A stretch of DNA of 7,204 nt from contig JAEMRG010000104.1 of assembly GCA_016463455.1 (NCBI GenBank), positions 1 through 7,204 of the forward strand. Reading direction: 5' to 3'. This DNA comes from Rhodoferax sp. (GTDB taxonomy: Bacteria > Pseudomonadota > Gammaproteobacteria > Burkholderiales > Burkholderiaceae_C). The notes under the pieces are model-generated. The model saw only the letters and a program-made list of their open reading frames with translations, did no database searches and was not told the origin of the DNA. The position numbers and the translations under genes were made by a program. This document shows, piece by piece, positions 1 to 6,788 of the stretch (positions within the stretch are counted from its first letter, which is position 1; every line of letters begins with the position of its first letter).

Positions 1-626
1 CGCTGGCTGCGCCCATGGAAATCATCGAAGAGCGCACCATCGGCCCCTCGCTGGGCGCAGAAAACATTGCCAAGGGCTTTAACAGCATCACCTGGGGTTT
101 TGCCGCAGTGGCGGTGTTTATGTGTACCTACTACTTGTTGTTCGGCGTGATTTCCAGTGTCGCCTTAGCGGTCAATTTATTGCTGCTGGTGGCGGTGCTG
201 TCCATGTTGCAAGCCACGCTCACGCTGCCGGGCATGGCGGCCATGGCGCTGGTGCTGGGGATGGCGATTGACGCCAACGTGCTGATCAATGAGCGTGTGC
301 GCGAGGAGTTGCGTAACGGCGCGGCACCGCAAGCGGCCATTCATGCTGGTTACGACCGTGCCTGGGCCACGATTCTGGATTCCAACGTCACCACCTTGAT
401 TGCAGGTTTGGCCCTGCTGGCTTTCGGCTCCGGCCCGGTGCGCGGTTTCGCGATGGTGCACTGCCTGGGTATTTTGACCAGCATGTTCTCCGGCGTGTTT
501 TTCTCGCGCGGCGTTGTCAATCTTTGGTACGGCCGGCAGAAGAAACTGAAAACCGTCTCCATCGGCACGGTCTGGCGTCCTGATGGCAGCAGCGGCACCG
601 CGCTCAACTTGGATGGGGAGAAATAA
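1..626 (+). CDS. secD: Protein translocase subunit SecD, C-terminal part (5' end outside window)
   Basis: SecD is the larger subunit of the SecDF membrane complex, which uses the proton-motive force to help pull proteins through SecYEG on the periplasmic side. The reading frame enters from the left, with its first full codon at base 3, and about 207 residues are present. They begin in the conserved segment EERTIGPSLGAENI that precedes the transmembrane bundle. The rest is the membrane domain: several hydrophobic helices, the signature LPGMAAMALVLGMAIDANVL followed by INERVREELRNG, and DSNVTTLIAGLALLAFGSGPVRGFA. These match the last five helices of the SecD/SecF/RND-type fold. The ATG at 15 lies inside the conserved segment and is not the true start. 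The stop TAA is 2 bp before secF, whose Shine-Dalgarno sequence lies inside the secD end. The absence of the large periplasmic domain is only due to the window edge. Confidence 0.96.
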   Translation, partial: LAAPMEIIEERTIGPSLGAENIAKGFNSITWGFAAVAVFMCTYYLLFGVISSVALAVNLLLLVAVLSMLQATLTLPGMAAMALVLGMAIDANVLINERVREELRNGAAPQAAIHAGYDRAWATILDSNVTTLIAGLALLAFGSGPVRGFAMVHCLGILTSMFSGVFFSRGVVNLWYGRQKKLKTVSIGTVWRPDGSSGTALNLDGEK

Positions 627-628
627 AT

Positions 629-1582
629 ATGGAATTTTTCAAAATACGCCGTGATATCCCGTTTATGCGCCACGCTTTGGTGCTCAATGGAATCTCGCTA
701 ATTACTTTCCTTGTGGCCGTGTTTTTTCTGTTTTCCCGCGGGCTGCATTTGTCCGTGGAATTTACCGGTGGTACGCTGATGGAGGTGGGCTATTCGCAAA
801 GCGCCGACCTGGCGGCTATCCGCAGCACCGTCGACGGTCTGGGCATTAAAGATGTGCAGGTCCAAAACTTCGGTACTGCGCAAGAAGTACTGATCCGTAT
901 GCCGGCGCAAAAAGGCGCTACGCCCGGTCAGCAAAGCGAAAAAATATTGGCCGCGCTCAAGGCGGCTGACCCCACGGCCACTTTGCGCCGCACCGAGTTT
1001 GTCGGCCCGCAGGTGGGTGATGAATTGGCCACCGATGGCCTCAAGGCGCTGGCCTTTGTGGTAGTGGGCATCATGCTGTATCTGGCGGTGCGCTTTGAGT
1101 GGAAGTTTGCCGTCGCCGCCATCATTGCTAACTTGCATGATGTGATCATTATTCTGGGATTTTTTGCGTTTTTTCAGTGGGAGTTTTCATTGCCGGTGCT
1201 GGCCGCGGTGTTGGCGGTACTGGGTTATTCGGTCAATGAATCGGTGGTGATTTTTGACCGAATTCGAGAGAACTTTAGGCGCTATCGCAAGATGACTACG
1301 GTGGAGATTATTGATAACGCAATAACCTCGACGATTAGCCGCACCATCATTACCCATGGCTGCACGCAACTGATGGTTTTGTCTATGCTGTTATTTGGCG
1401 GCGCCACTTTGCATTATTTTGCGCTTGCGCTGACCATCGGTATTTTGTTTGGTATTTATTCTTCGGTGTTTGTGGCTGCAGCCATTGCCATGTGGCTGGG
1501 TATCACGCGCGAGGATCTCATTAAGGGTCAGGTCAAAAAAGATACAGACCCCAACGACCCGAACGCTGGCGCTACCGTCTAA
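629..1582 (+). CDS. secF: Protein translocase subunit SecF
   Basis: SecF pairs with SecD in the inner membrane and supports late steps of Sec-dependent export. The 317-residue length is normal. Visible order: TM1 at about residues 15-36; the small periplasmic domain opening with the conserved VEFTGGTLMEVGY (43-55); TM2 at about 137-156; TM3 with the family motif NLHDVIIILG (168-177); TM4 with GYSVNESVVIFDRIRENFR (199-217); then TISRTIITHG (235-244) and two more hydrophobic helices with LFGGATLHYFALALTIGILFG. The C-terminal tail is short and polar (KKDTDPNDPNAG). The ATG at 629 is supported by GGGGAG at 615-620 with an 8-nt gap, and it sits 2 bp after secD, so the pair is certainly co-transcribed. 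The stop faces the stop of the - strand regulator at 1601 with 18 bp between them. Confidence 0.97.
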   Translation: MEFFKIRRDIPFMRHALVLNGISLITFLVAVFFLFSRGLHLSVEFTGGTLMEVGYSQSADLAAIRSTVDGLGIKDVQVQNFGTAQEVLIRMPAQKGATPGQQSEKILAALKAADPTATLRRTEFVGPQVGDELATDGLKALAFVVVGIMLYLAVRFEWKFAVAAIIANLHDVIIILGFFAFFQWEFSLPVLAAVLAVLGYSVNESVVIFDRIRENFRRYRKMTTVEIIDNAITSTISRTIITHGCTQLMVLSMLLFGGATLHYFALALTIGILFGIYSSVFVAAAIAMWLGITREDLIKGQVKKDTDPNDPNAGATV

Positions 1583-1600
1583 GCCTGCATCGGCTGGCAC

Positions 1601-2194
1601 TTAGCTGTGCTTGTTGCGCGCCACCCGACCGCTCAGCGCGTCCAAATAGCCTAATAGGCGCTCGGGAGGTACCGGCTTTTGGTACAGCGTCACCCACTCG
1701 GGCAACTGGCCGTCCAAATGCGCCTCCTCGGGTGTCTTGGCGGTTACCACCAGTACCGCCAGCGACTGGTAGGCCGATTCGCTGGCCAGGGCGCGTACCA
1801 GGTGGTAGCCGTCAAAGGGCTTCATCATCAAGTCGGTTATCACCACGTCAGGCCTTTGGCGCTCAATTTGTATCAAGGCCTGAGACCCGTCTGCGGCGAC
1901 GCTTAAGGCCACGGGATGCGCGCTGCGTCTGACCAAAGATTCGAAATACGCTACCTGTATGGGGTCGTCCTCGGCCAATAAGACCCGCAGTGCCCGGCGC
2001 GCGGAGGTATCGCTCAAGCCCACGCGGTTGGGCATCATTTTTTCTACGGCGCTGCGGAAAATCCTGCGGTGCCCACCGGAGGTGACCCAGGCCTCCAGCT
2101 CGCCATTAGCCACCATTTTCTGCACGGTCGTGGTGGATAAGCCCAGCAGGCGCGCTGCTTGCTGGCTGGTCAGGACATCAGGTGTTTCGTTCAT
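1601..2194 (-). CDS. HTH (excisionase/MerR-type) plus response-regulator receiver protein
   Basis: A 197-residue predicted transcriptional regulator, with numbering from the ATG at 2194. Residues about 8-53 form an excisionase-type helix-turn-helix: LTSQQAARLLGLSTTTVQKM followed by the wing-like TSGGHRRI. Residues about 68-187 form a receiver (REC) domain with every key residue in place: the acidic pair Asp76-Asp77 in LLAEDDP, phospho-acceptor Asp121 in VVITDLMMKPFDG, Thr151 in VLVVTAKT and Lys173 in LYQKPV. It is therefore likely phosphorylated by a histidine kinase, but none is encoded nearby, so it looks like an orphan. The domain order is reversed relative to most DNA-binding response regulators, in which REC comes first. 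A TTG 15 bp further upstream (2209) would add five residues. Neither start has a clear Shine-Dalgarno sequence, and I prefer the ATG. The gene lies behind dprA on the same strand but has its own good promoter. Its target genes cannot be read from the sequence. Confidence 0.86.
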   Translation of the reverse strand: MNETPDVLTSQQAARLLGLSTTTVQKMVANGELEAWVTSGGHRRIFRSAVEKMMPNRVGLSDTSARRALRVLLAEDDPIQVAYFESLVRRSAHPVALSVAADGSQALIQIERQRPDVVITDLMMKPFDGYHLVRALASESAYQSLAVLVVTAKTPEEAHLDGQLPEWVTLYQKPVPPERLLGYLDALSGRVARNKHS

Positions 2195-2235
2195 GGTGTG
2201 AATTTTCAATAAATGAAGAATAGGATTTCTGCATC

Positions 2236-2264
2236 ATTATATTTATAAAAAATATGAAAATCAA
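2236..2264 (-). promoter_or_regulatory. Sigma70-like promoter for the HTH-REC regulator
   Basis: Read on the - strand, the AT-rich gap behind dprA holds TTGATT (2264-2259), a spacer of exactly 17 bp, and a perfect TATAAT (2241-2236). Transcription would start near 2229, about 35 nt before the ATG at 2194. The match is good enough to suggest that the regulator is expressed separately from dprA. The transcription start itself is inferred. Confidence 0.6.
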
Positions 2265-2276
2265 TATTTAAATTAA

Positions 2277-3446
2277 TTAATGGAAATTACCCCCTAATCG
2301 CTGCAACAGGCCCCCGGGTAATCGCCCGACGGTGCCCAGCAATTCCAACTCCATCAATTGCGCTTGTAGGCGTGCGGTATCCCATCCGGTACGGCTTTGC
2401 AAGACTTCCAGGCTGCACGGATCAAAGCCTAGCGCGCCCAGCAGCGCCGTGTTTGCGTCCGAGGCATCCGCGCTTGGATCGTCGAGGCTGGGGGCGCTGG
2501 CTTGCCGCACTTGCATGTTTTGGAAGCCTGGCGCGTCCAAAATATCCTGCACGCAATCGACCAGTTGCGCGCCCTGTTTAATGAGCGCATTGCAGCCGCG
2601 CGCCTGCGTGCTGTGGATGGAGCCGGGAATGGCAAATACGTCTTTGCCCTGCTCCAAAGCTTGCTGGGCGGTGATAAGCGAGCCCGATTGCAAGGCCGCT
2701 TCCACTACCAGGGTGGCCCGCGCTAAGCCCGATATCAAGCGGTTGCGGCGCGGGAAATGCGCGGGAAGCGGTGCGGTGCCTAAAGGGTATTCGCTAAGCA
2801 CCAAGCCCCGCTCGGCAATCGCACTCGCGAGGGCGGCGTGCTGTGCCGGATACACGCGGTCCAGGCCGGTGCCCACGACCGCGATGGTTGGCAAGCTGCT
2901 CTCCAGCATGTCCAAGGCGCCACGATGCGCTGCAGCATCCACGCCCAGCGCCATACCCGACACGATGCACAGGCCCACTTGGGCCAGGCTGCGCGCAAAA
3001 GCCCTGGCGTTATCGGCGCCTTGGGGCGTAGGGTTGCGGCTGCCCACGATGGCCATGCATGGCGCCTGCGGCAAGCGCTGCCAAGCGGCATCACTGCCCT
3101 TGACATACAACATCAGCGGCGGGTCATAGATGTCCAGCAGGCTGGCTGGGTAAGTTGGGTCTCCCAGTGTCACCAGCCGGTGCTGCCCACCGCCCTGGTC
3201 TAGCCATTGCAGGAGTGCGCGCAGGCCGGGCGCCAAGTCGGCCGGGGTTTGCATGAGGGCCTGCGCCTGGCGCTCGGGCACGACGGCGCGCAAGGCGCTC
3301 AGGCTTTGGCTGAAAACCGCAGCGGGCAAGCCGAAGGCCTTGAGCAAACGGCAGCCGTGCACGCTGCCGATACCCGGCGTCAATTGCAGGCGCAGCCATG
3401 CGCCCAGTTCGGTGCTGTCCAAGGCGTGGGGGTTTGCGGGCTGCAT
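2277..3446 (-). CDS. dprA: DNA-processing protein DprA (Smf), ssDNA-binding RecA loader
   Basis: DprA binds incoming single-stranded DNA in the cytoplasm during natural transformation and loads RecA on it. The 389-residue protein has the usual three parts. An N-terminal SAM/HhH-like region (about 12-80) contains LQLTPGIGSVHGCRLL. The Rossmann-like core (about 90-300) carries the family signatures GSRNPTPQG (135-143), SGMALGVDAAAHRGAL (163-178), VVGTGLDRVYP (190-200), FPRRNRLISGLA (231-242), EAALQSGSLITAQQALEQG (249-267), PGSIHS (274-279) and GCNALIKQGAQLV (284-296). The C-terminal part (about 335-388) is a small winged-helix-like domain ending in GRLPGGLLQRLGG. No motif is damaged, so the gene appears functional. 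The ATG is 9 bp after the stop of the upstream envelope gene and has no strong Shine-Dalgarno sequence, so translation coupled to that gene is likely. DprA is also common in species not known to be competent, so its presence alone does not prove competence. Confidence 0.97.
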   Translation of the reverse strand: MQPANPHALDSTELGAWLRLQLTPGIGSVHGCRLLKAFGLPAAVFSQSLSALRAVVPERQAQALMQTPADLAPGLRALLQWLDQGGGQHRLVTLGDPTYPASLLDIYDPPLMLYVKGSDAAWQRLPQAPCMAIVGSRNPTPQGADNARAFARSLAQVGLCIVSGMALGVDAAAHRGALDMLESSLPTIAVVGTGLDRVYPAQHAALASAIAERGLVLSEYPLGTAPLPAHFPRRNRLISGLARATLVVEAALQSGSLITAQQALEQGKDVFAIPGSIHSTQARGCNALIKQGAQLVDCVQDILDAPGFQNMQVRQASAPSLDDPSADASDANTALLGALGFDPCSLEVLQSRTGWDTARLQAQLMELELLGTVGRLPGGLLQRLGGNFH

Positions 3447-3455
3447 CGTTGTGGC

Positions 3456-4388
3456 TCAGGGGCTCGTCAGCCGGTCGCCCACCTGCACCGGGCCCTTGCT
3501 ATCGCTGATCAGCGCGTAGGCGAGCTTGTCAAAGGTCAAAAATACCAAGGCCTGACCCGCCACCCCGACCCAGGGGCGCAAGGCCGGGCGGCTGGGATCT
3601 GTTACATCGGTCCTCAGGCTTGGCGTCTTGCGGATGGACATCAGGTGTCCGGGCGCCAGCCCTTGCTGGCTGCCTTGATTGAGTACGACGATTTGGTGTT
3701 TGGAGGCGTTGGCGACACCGCTGCCGTAGATGGAAATAATGGTCGCCGCTACATCGGGTGCTGGTGCTTGGGGCATCAGCGTACGCCAAGCGCTTTCATT
3801 ACTTCTAAATAGGCGGTCGCCGACGCGGATTTCAGAGACCGCGTGTACGATTTCAAAACTGGCTGGCACGATAGTGTCCAAGGCTTTACCTTCCTTTTGG
3901 CTCTGCTCTACGCGCTCATCGATGAGCAAGCGCGCACGCCCTAGATACTCGGCCTCCATGCCCAACACTTCGCCTGTAGCCGGGTCTTTCAGCGCTTTGG
4001 GCTGGCGGTAAATATTCCATTCACGCGGCATTTCGGGCGATAGCACAAACCCATTGCCCGCTGCCGTTCGCGCATACACCACATCGCTTTTACTCAACAG
4101 GCTTTTTTGTTCGGCAGCGCCCACGATGCGGGGCAATGCATCGAGTTGCGCCGGGTCAAAAACCTGCGGCGCACTTAGAAAAGCTTCGATGGACTGCTTT
4201 TGCAAGGCGGACGATGCCCTTGTCGCGAGGGGCTCGCTGCGAACCTGCGCAAGCAGGCGTTCGGTGGGCGGTTCTTCTTGGATGTCTAATTCAGGCACGG
4301 TCTGGCCGTGGGCGCAGCTCAGTGCGCACTGCATCGCAGCGATGGCAAGCCAGCCCCTTGGCAGTGGGTACCCAATCGCAAGCTTCAC
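3456..4388 (-). CDS. Secreted envelope protein of a LysM-family type, LysM domain missing
   Basis: A 310-residue protein of unknown function. The N-terminus looks like a cleavable signal peptide: MKLAIGYPLPR, then the hydrophobic GWLAIAAMQCALSCAHG, with likely cleavage near residue 28. The rest resembles, from memory, the conserved part of Burkholderiales proteins annotated as LysM peptidoglycan-binding domain proteins encoded between dprA and def. Recognisable stretches are IEAFLSAPQVFDPAQLDALP (67-86), REWNIYRQPKALKDPATGEV (122-141), the VGDRL motifs near 189 and 303, SIYGSGVANASKHQIVVLNQ (219-238) followed by GSQQGLAPGH, and the closing VGDRLTSP. Relatives usually carry a LysM repeat (YxVxxGDTLWxI-like) right after the signal peptide. 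Here only about 38 low-complexity polar residues stand in that place and no such motif is seen. The GTG at 4388 is chosen because the Shine-Dalgarno sequence at 4400-4394 overlaps the next in-frame GTG upstream (4394). The protein probably acts in the periplasm or cell wall. It is co-transcribed with dprA. Confidence 0.8.
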   Translation of the reverse strand: MKLAIGYPLPRGWLAIAAMQCALSCAHGQTVPELDIQEEPPTERLLAQVRSEPLATRASSALQKQSIEAFLSAPQVFDPAQLDALPRIVGAAEQKSLLSKSDVVYARTAAGNGFVLSPEMPREWNIYRQPKALKDPATGEVLGMEAEYLGRARLLIDERVEQSQKEGKALDTIVPASFEIVHAVSEIRVGDRLFRSNESAWRTLMPQAPAPDVAATIISIYGSGVANASKHQIVVLNQGSQQGLAPGHLMSIRKTPSLRTDVTDPSRPALRPWVGVAGQALVFLTFDKLAYALISDSKGPVQVGDRLTSP

Positions 4389-4393
4389 ACACA

Positions 4394-4400
4394 CTCCTCT
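4394..4400 (-). promoter_or_regulatory. Ribosome binding site that fixes the GTG start of the LysM-family-like gene
   Basis: On the - strand, AGAGGAG occupies 4400-4394, followed by TGTGT and then GTG at 4388. The 5-nt spacing is suitable for the GTG at 4388. The in-frame GTG at 4394 begins on the last base of the Shine-Dalgarno sequence itself and cannot use it. Confidence 0.75.
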
Positions 4401-4507
4401 ATCAATGTTTTTAATTTTATTAATTTGATAATTATTAATCCATTTTTACAAAATTTTTTAGGAAGAAACAAAAATTTCATTGATTCAGAAGCCAAGTAGC
4501 CAAAAAA

Positions 4508-4540
4508 GAGAAAATACTGGGTTTTCTCATTCCTTTTTTT
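4508..4540 (+). promoter_or_regulatory. Hairpin plus T-tract in the def leader, next to the start codon
   Basis: A perfect 7-bp inverted repeat, GAGAAAA (4508-4514) and TTTTCTC (4522-4528), encloses the loop TACTGGG. It is followed by ATTCC and seven T (4534-4540), one base before the def ATG. The run of six A at 4502-4507 could pair with the T-tract and lengthen the stem around an internal bulge. The shape recalls an intrinsic terminator or attenuator, but the stem is AT-rich and weak. It may instead be a translational control element, because def has no Shine-Dalgarno sequence here. Confidence 0.35.
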
Positions 4541-4541
4541 C

Positions 4542-5051
4542 ATGGCTTTACTTTCCATACTTTGTTATCCCGACCCGCGTTTGCACACCGTGGCCAAGCC
4601 GGTGACGGCCGTGGATGCGCGGGTGCGCCTTCTGGTCCGCGACATGCTGGAGACCATGTACGAGGCCAGCGGCATTGGTCTGGCGGCCACTCAGGTGGAT
4701 GTGCATGAGCGCCTGATCGTTGTGGATGTGTCGAAAGAGCGCGACCAAGCCCTGGTGCTGATCAACCCCGAACTGGTTTGGACCAGTCCTGGCAAGCGCC
4801 TCAACGAAGAAGGCTGTTTGTCGGTTCCCGGTATATACGACGGGGTGGAGCGTTTTGACGCGGTGCATGTGCGCGCCCTGGATGCGCAGGGCCATAGCCG
4901 GGTAATTGAGGCTTGCGATTTGCTGGCCGTGTGCGTGCAGCACGAAATGGACCATTTGCTGGGCAAGGTGTTTGTGGAATATCTTTCTCCCCTCAAGCGC
5001 AACCGTATCAAGACCAAAATGCTCAAAGCCCGGCGCGAGGACGTGCGTTGA
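4542..5051 (+). CDS. def: Peptide deformylase
   Basis: The enzyme removes the N-formyl group from the initiator methionine of nascent proteins at the ribosome exit, releasing formate. The 169-residue protein has all three catalytic motifs: GIGLAATQ (44-51), EGCLS (90-94) with metal ligand Cys92, and QHEMDH (133-138) with metal ligands His134 and His138 and catalytic Glu135. Length and sequence are those of a standard proteobacterial type I enzyme, ending in a basic helix ([16 protein letters not shown]) of the kind used to dock on the ribosome. The ATG at 4542 fits the family N-terminus ([11 protein letters not shown]), although the bases in front are TCATTCC followed by a T-tract and no Shine-Dalgarno sequence. 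A pyrimidine-rich leader could depend on ribosomal protein S1. The stop TGA overlaps the fmt start. Confidence 0.98.
   Translation: MALLSILCYPDPRLHTVAKPVTAVDARVRLLVRDMLETMYEASGIGLAATQVDVHERLIVVDVSKERDQALVLINPELVWTSPGKRLNEEGCLSVPGIYDGVERFDAVHVRALDAQGHSRVIEACDLLAVCVQHEMDHLLGKVFVEYLSPLKRNRIKTKMLKARREDVR
5037..5041 (+). promoter_or_regulatory. Ribosome binding site that supports the TTG start of fmt
   Basis: GAGGA lies inside the last codons of def, 6 nt before the TTG at 5048. That TTG opens the family N-terminus [11 protein letters not shown], and no ATG exists in a suitable place in this frame. The site therefore decides the start in favour of TTG. Confidence 0.75.
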
Positions 5052-6055
5052 GGCTGGTATTTGCAGGCACCCCGGAATTTGCCCGGGTTGCACTCGCGCA
5101 TCTATATGCAGCGGGGCATGAGATCGCCCTGGTGCTGACCCAGCCAGACCGCCCGGCCGGGCGAGGCATGAAGCTGCAGCCCTCAGCGGTCAAACAGTTC
5201 GCCCTGGCGCAGCACTTAGCCTTGGCGCAACCCACCAGTTTGCGCCTGGACGGCAAATTTGTTTTGGAGGCGCAGGCCGCCCAAGACCTGATCAGCCAGT
5301 CCCGCGCAGAGGCCATGGTGGTCGTCGCCTACGGTTTGCTCTTGCCCCAATGGGTGTTGGACGCCATGGCCGGGCCCGGCCAGTGGGGGTGTTTCAATAT
5401 CCATGCCTCATTGCTGCCACGCTGGCGCGGCGCCGCGCCCATCCACCGCGCTATTGAAGCCGGTGACACGGAGTCTGGCATCACCATCATGCAGATGGAC
5501 GCGGGCCTAGATACCGGGCCCATGCTGTTGCAAGAGCGGATTGTTATTGCGCCCGATGCCAGCACCGCCGTGTTGCATGATGCACTGGCCGAGCGGGGTG
5601 GGCGCTTGATGGTGCAGGCCCTGGACAAGCCGGCCGCCTTGCATGGGCGTGCGCAAGTCGAAGAAGGTGTTTGCTATGCGCACAAAATTGACAAGGCCGA
5701 AGCTACGATTGATTGGCAGCAGCCCGCCGAGCAAATCGCTCGCAAAGTACGCGCCTTCGACCCCTTTCCTGGCGCCAGCGCCCGTCTGGCTGGCGAAACC
5801 CTGAAAGTCTGGGGCGCCCAGCTTCTTGCGCCTGAAGAAACCGTGGATTTAGCAGACGGCCAGGCACGCCCCGGCCTGCTGCTGGCCAGCGACCCGCAGG
5901 GTCTGGTGGTGGCAGCGGGTGCGGGCACTTGCTTGCGCATTACCCACTTGCAGCGTCCCGGCGGCAAGCGCCTGGCGGTGGCAGACTATCTGCAAGGCCA
6001 TGCATTAGCGCCCGGCCTGTGTTTTGACAGCCCTGTGGCAAAGCAGGCGCCTTGA
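5048..6055 (+). CDS. fmt: Methionyl-tRNA formyltransferase
   Basis: The enzyme transfers a formyl group from 10-formyltetrahydrofolate to Met-tRNA(fMet), making the initiator for bacterial translation. The product has 335 residues counted from TTG 5048. The N-terminal catalytic Rossmann domain (about 1-195) shows [10 protein letters not shown] (3-12), [19 protein letters not shown] (31-49), [10 protein letters not shown] (91-100), and the active-site segment with Asn117 and His119 leading into [12 protein letters not shown] (121-132). [13 protein letters not shown] (148-160) follows, with catalytic Asp155. The C-terminal OB-like tRNA-binding domain (about 205-325) contains [24 protein letters not shown] and the closing LQRPGGKRL. 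Length is slightly above that of E. coli Fmt. The frame continues upstream inside def, but that extension is not part of the protein. The start overlaps the def stop as TTGA, with a good Shine-Dalgarno sequence. The stop TGA shares its last base with the azlC ATG. Formylation and deformylation genes are thus translationally coupled. Confidence 0.97.
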   Translation: MRLVFAGTPEFARVALAHLYAAGHEIALVLTQPDRPAGRGMKLQPSAVKQFALAQHLALAQPTSLRLDGKFVLEAQAAQDLISQSRAEAMVVVAYGLLLPQWVLDAMAGPGQWGCFNIHASLLPRWRGAAPIHRAIEAGDTESGITIMQMDAGLDTGPMLLQERIVIAPDASTAVLHDALAERGGRLMVQALDKPAALHGRAQVEEGVCYAHKIDKAEATIDWQQPAEQIARKVRAFDPFPGASARLAGETLKVWGAQLLAPEETVDLADGQARPGLLLASDPQGLVVAAGAGTCLRITHLQRPGGKRLAVADYLQGHALAPGLCFDSPVAKQAP

Positions 6056-6786
6056 TGTTTTTCTCCCGAAGTCAACGGCAAAACCCGGCTTATCGCCAAG
6101 GTTTTATGGAAATGCTGACGGTCGCGCCGGGTATCGCCGCCTGGGGCTTGATGACCGGGGTCGCGATGGCCACTTCCGGCATGCGTACGCCTGATGTGCT
6201 GGCCATGGCACTTTTGGTTTTTGCTGGTAGTTCCCAGTTGGCGGCTATTCCGCTGATCGCGGCAGGGGCACCTTTGTGGGTGATTTTGGCGACCGCGTTT
6301 TGTGTGAACCTGCGCTTTGTGGTTTTTAGTGCACACCTGCGCAGTTATCTAATGCATTTGCCGCGTAGGCAGCGCTTGGTGGTGGGCTATTTTGTTGCCG
6401 ACCTCACTTATTTCTTGTTTACCAAGCGCTACCCGGCGCCGGCGCCGACCGAGGCCGAGCGCGCCGACCAAATGGCCTATCTGGCAGGCAATGCCACGCT
6501 CAATTGGTTCACTTGGACCACCTGCAGCGTACTGGGCGTGGTGCTGGCCAACTACATTCCTCCAGCCTGGGGCCTGGGCTTTGCTGGTGTGCTGGCTCTG
6601 ACCGGTATTTTGTGCTCGCTGGCCACCAGCCGCTTGCGCGTTTTTTCTGCAGGCATCGGTGCGGTAGTGGCCATCATGGCCTACGCACTGCCGCTCAAGC
6701 TCAACATTCTGTTGGCGATTGTGCTGGCGGTCCTGCTGTGCATGCTGCTGGAGTCCACTATGGCGCCGGCTACCGTGGAGGACTAG
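6055..6786 (+). CDS. azlC: AzlC family branched-chain amino-acid exporter, large subunit
   Basis: A 243-residue inner-membrane protein, the large subunit of a two-part exporter of the AzlCD / YgaZH / BrnFE family (LIV-E), which removes surplus branched-chain amino acids, and in some members methionine, from the cytoplasm. The N-terminus YRQGFMEMLTVAPGIAAWGLMTGVAMATSG is typical. The family hallmark is VFAGSSQLAAIPLIAAG (55-71), followed by FCVNLRFVVFSAHLR (82-96). After this come a basic loop (LPRRQRL), GYFVADLTYFLFTKRY (111-126), a polar loop (about 127-139), and about three further hydrophobic helices up to LLE (231-233). The ATG at 6055 overlaps the fmt stop as TGATG and gives a normal length. 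A TTG one codon upstream is possible but unneeded. Only a weak AGG lies in front, so translation probably depends on coupling to fmt. The substrate is inferred from the family only. Confidence 0.92.
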   Translation: MFFSRSQRQNPAYRQGFMEMLTVAPGIAAWGLMTGVAMATSGMRTPDVLAMALLVFAGSSQLAAIPLIAAGAPLWVILATAFCVNLRFVVFSAHLRSYLMHLPRRQRLVVGYFVADLTYFLFTKRYPAPAPTEAERADQMAYLAGNATLNWFTWTTCSVLGVVLANYIPPAWGLGFAGVLALTGILCSLATSRLRVFSAGIGAVVAIMAYALPLKLNILLAIVLAVLLCMLLESTMAPATVED

Positions 6787-6788
6787 CT

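Larger units (their letters stand above)
4389..4541 (+). promoter_or_regulatory. AT-rich divergent promoter region between def and the LysM-family-like gene
   Basis: This 153-bp gap separates two divergent transcription units, so promoters for both should lie here. For def on the + strand, TTGATA (4425-4430), a 16-bp spacer and TACAAA (4447-4452) form a moderate sigma70-like candidate, with transcription starting near 4459. For the - strand unit, TAAAAT (4419-4414) is a good -10, but the hexamer 17 bp further upstream, TGGATT (4442-4437), is a poor -35. It would give a leader of about 20 nt that includes the AGAGGAG site. The two candidates overlap, so they would compete for polymerase. The strong drop in GC content compared with the flanking genes is plain. 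The promoter assignments are inference. Confidence 0.4.

Noticed and set aside
1597..1615. A short inverted repeat GCAC-TTAGCT-GTGC followed by TTGTT at the secF / regulator convergence
   Set aside because: The stem is only 4 bp (5 with a G-T pair) and the T-run is interrupted. This is too weak to call an intrinsic terminator.
2332..3129. A 265-codon open frame on the + strand, opposite dprA
   Set aside because: It lies wholly antisense to a dprA gene with all motifs intact. Its translation is a low-order Ser/Ala/Cys/Arg-rich sequence with no recognisable family, as expected from GC-rich shadow frames. No Shine-Dalgarno sequence supports it.
3207..3812. A 201-codon open frame on the + strand across the dprA / LysM-family-like junction
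   Set aside because: It is antisense to two supported genes and crosses their boundary. Its composition (Gln, Gly, Ala, His) is typical of a shadow frame and no motif is seen.
4913..5047. An N-terminal extension of fmt running back into def
   Set aside because: The extension overlaps conserved def sequence in another frame and has no Fmt homology. The family N-terminus begins at the TTG at 5048, which has its own Shine-Dalgarno sequence.
4548..5093. A 181-codon open frame on the - strand, opposite def
   Set aside because: It is antisense to def, whose three catalytic motifs are intact. The translation is rich in His and Gln and matches no family that I know.
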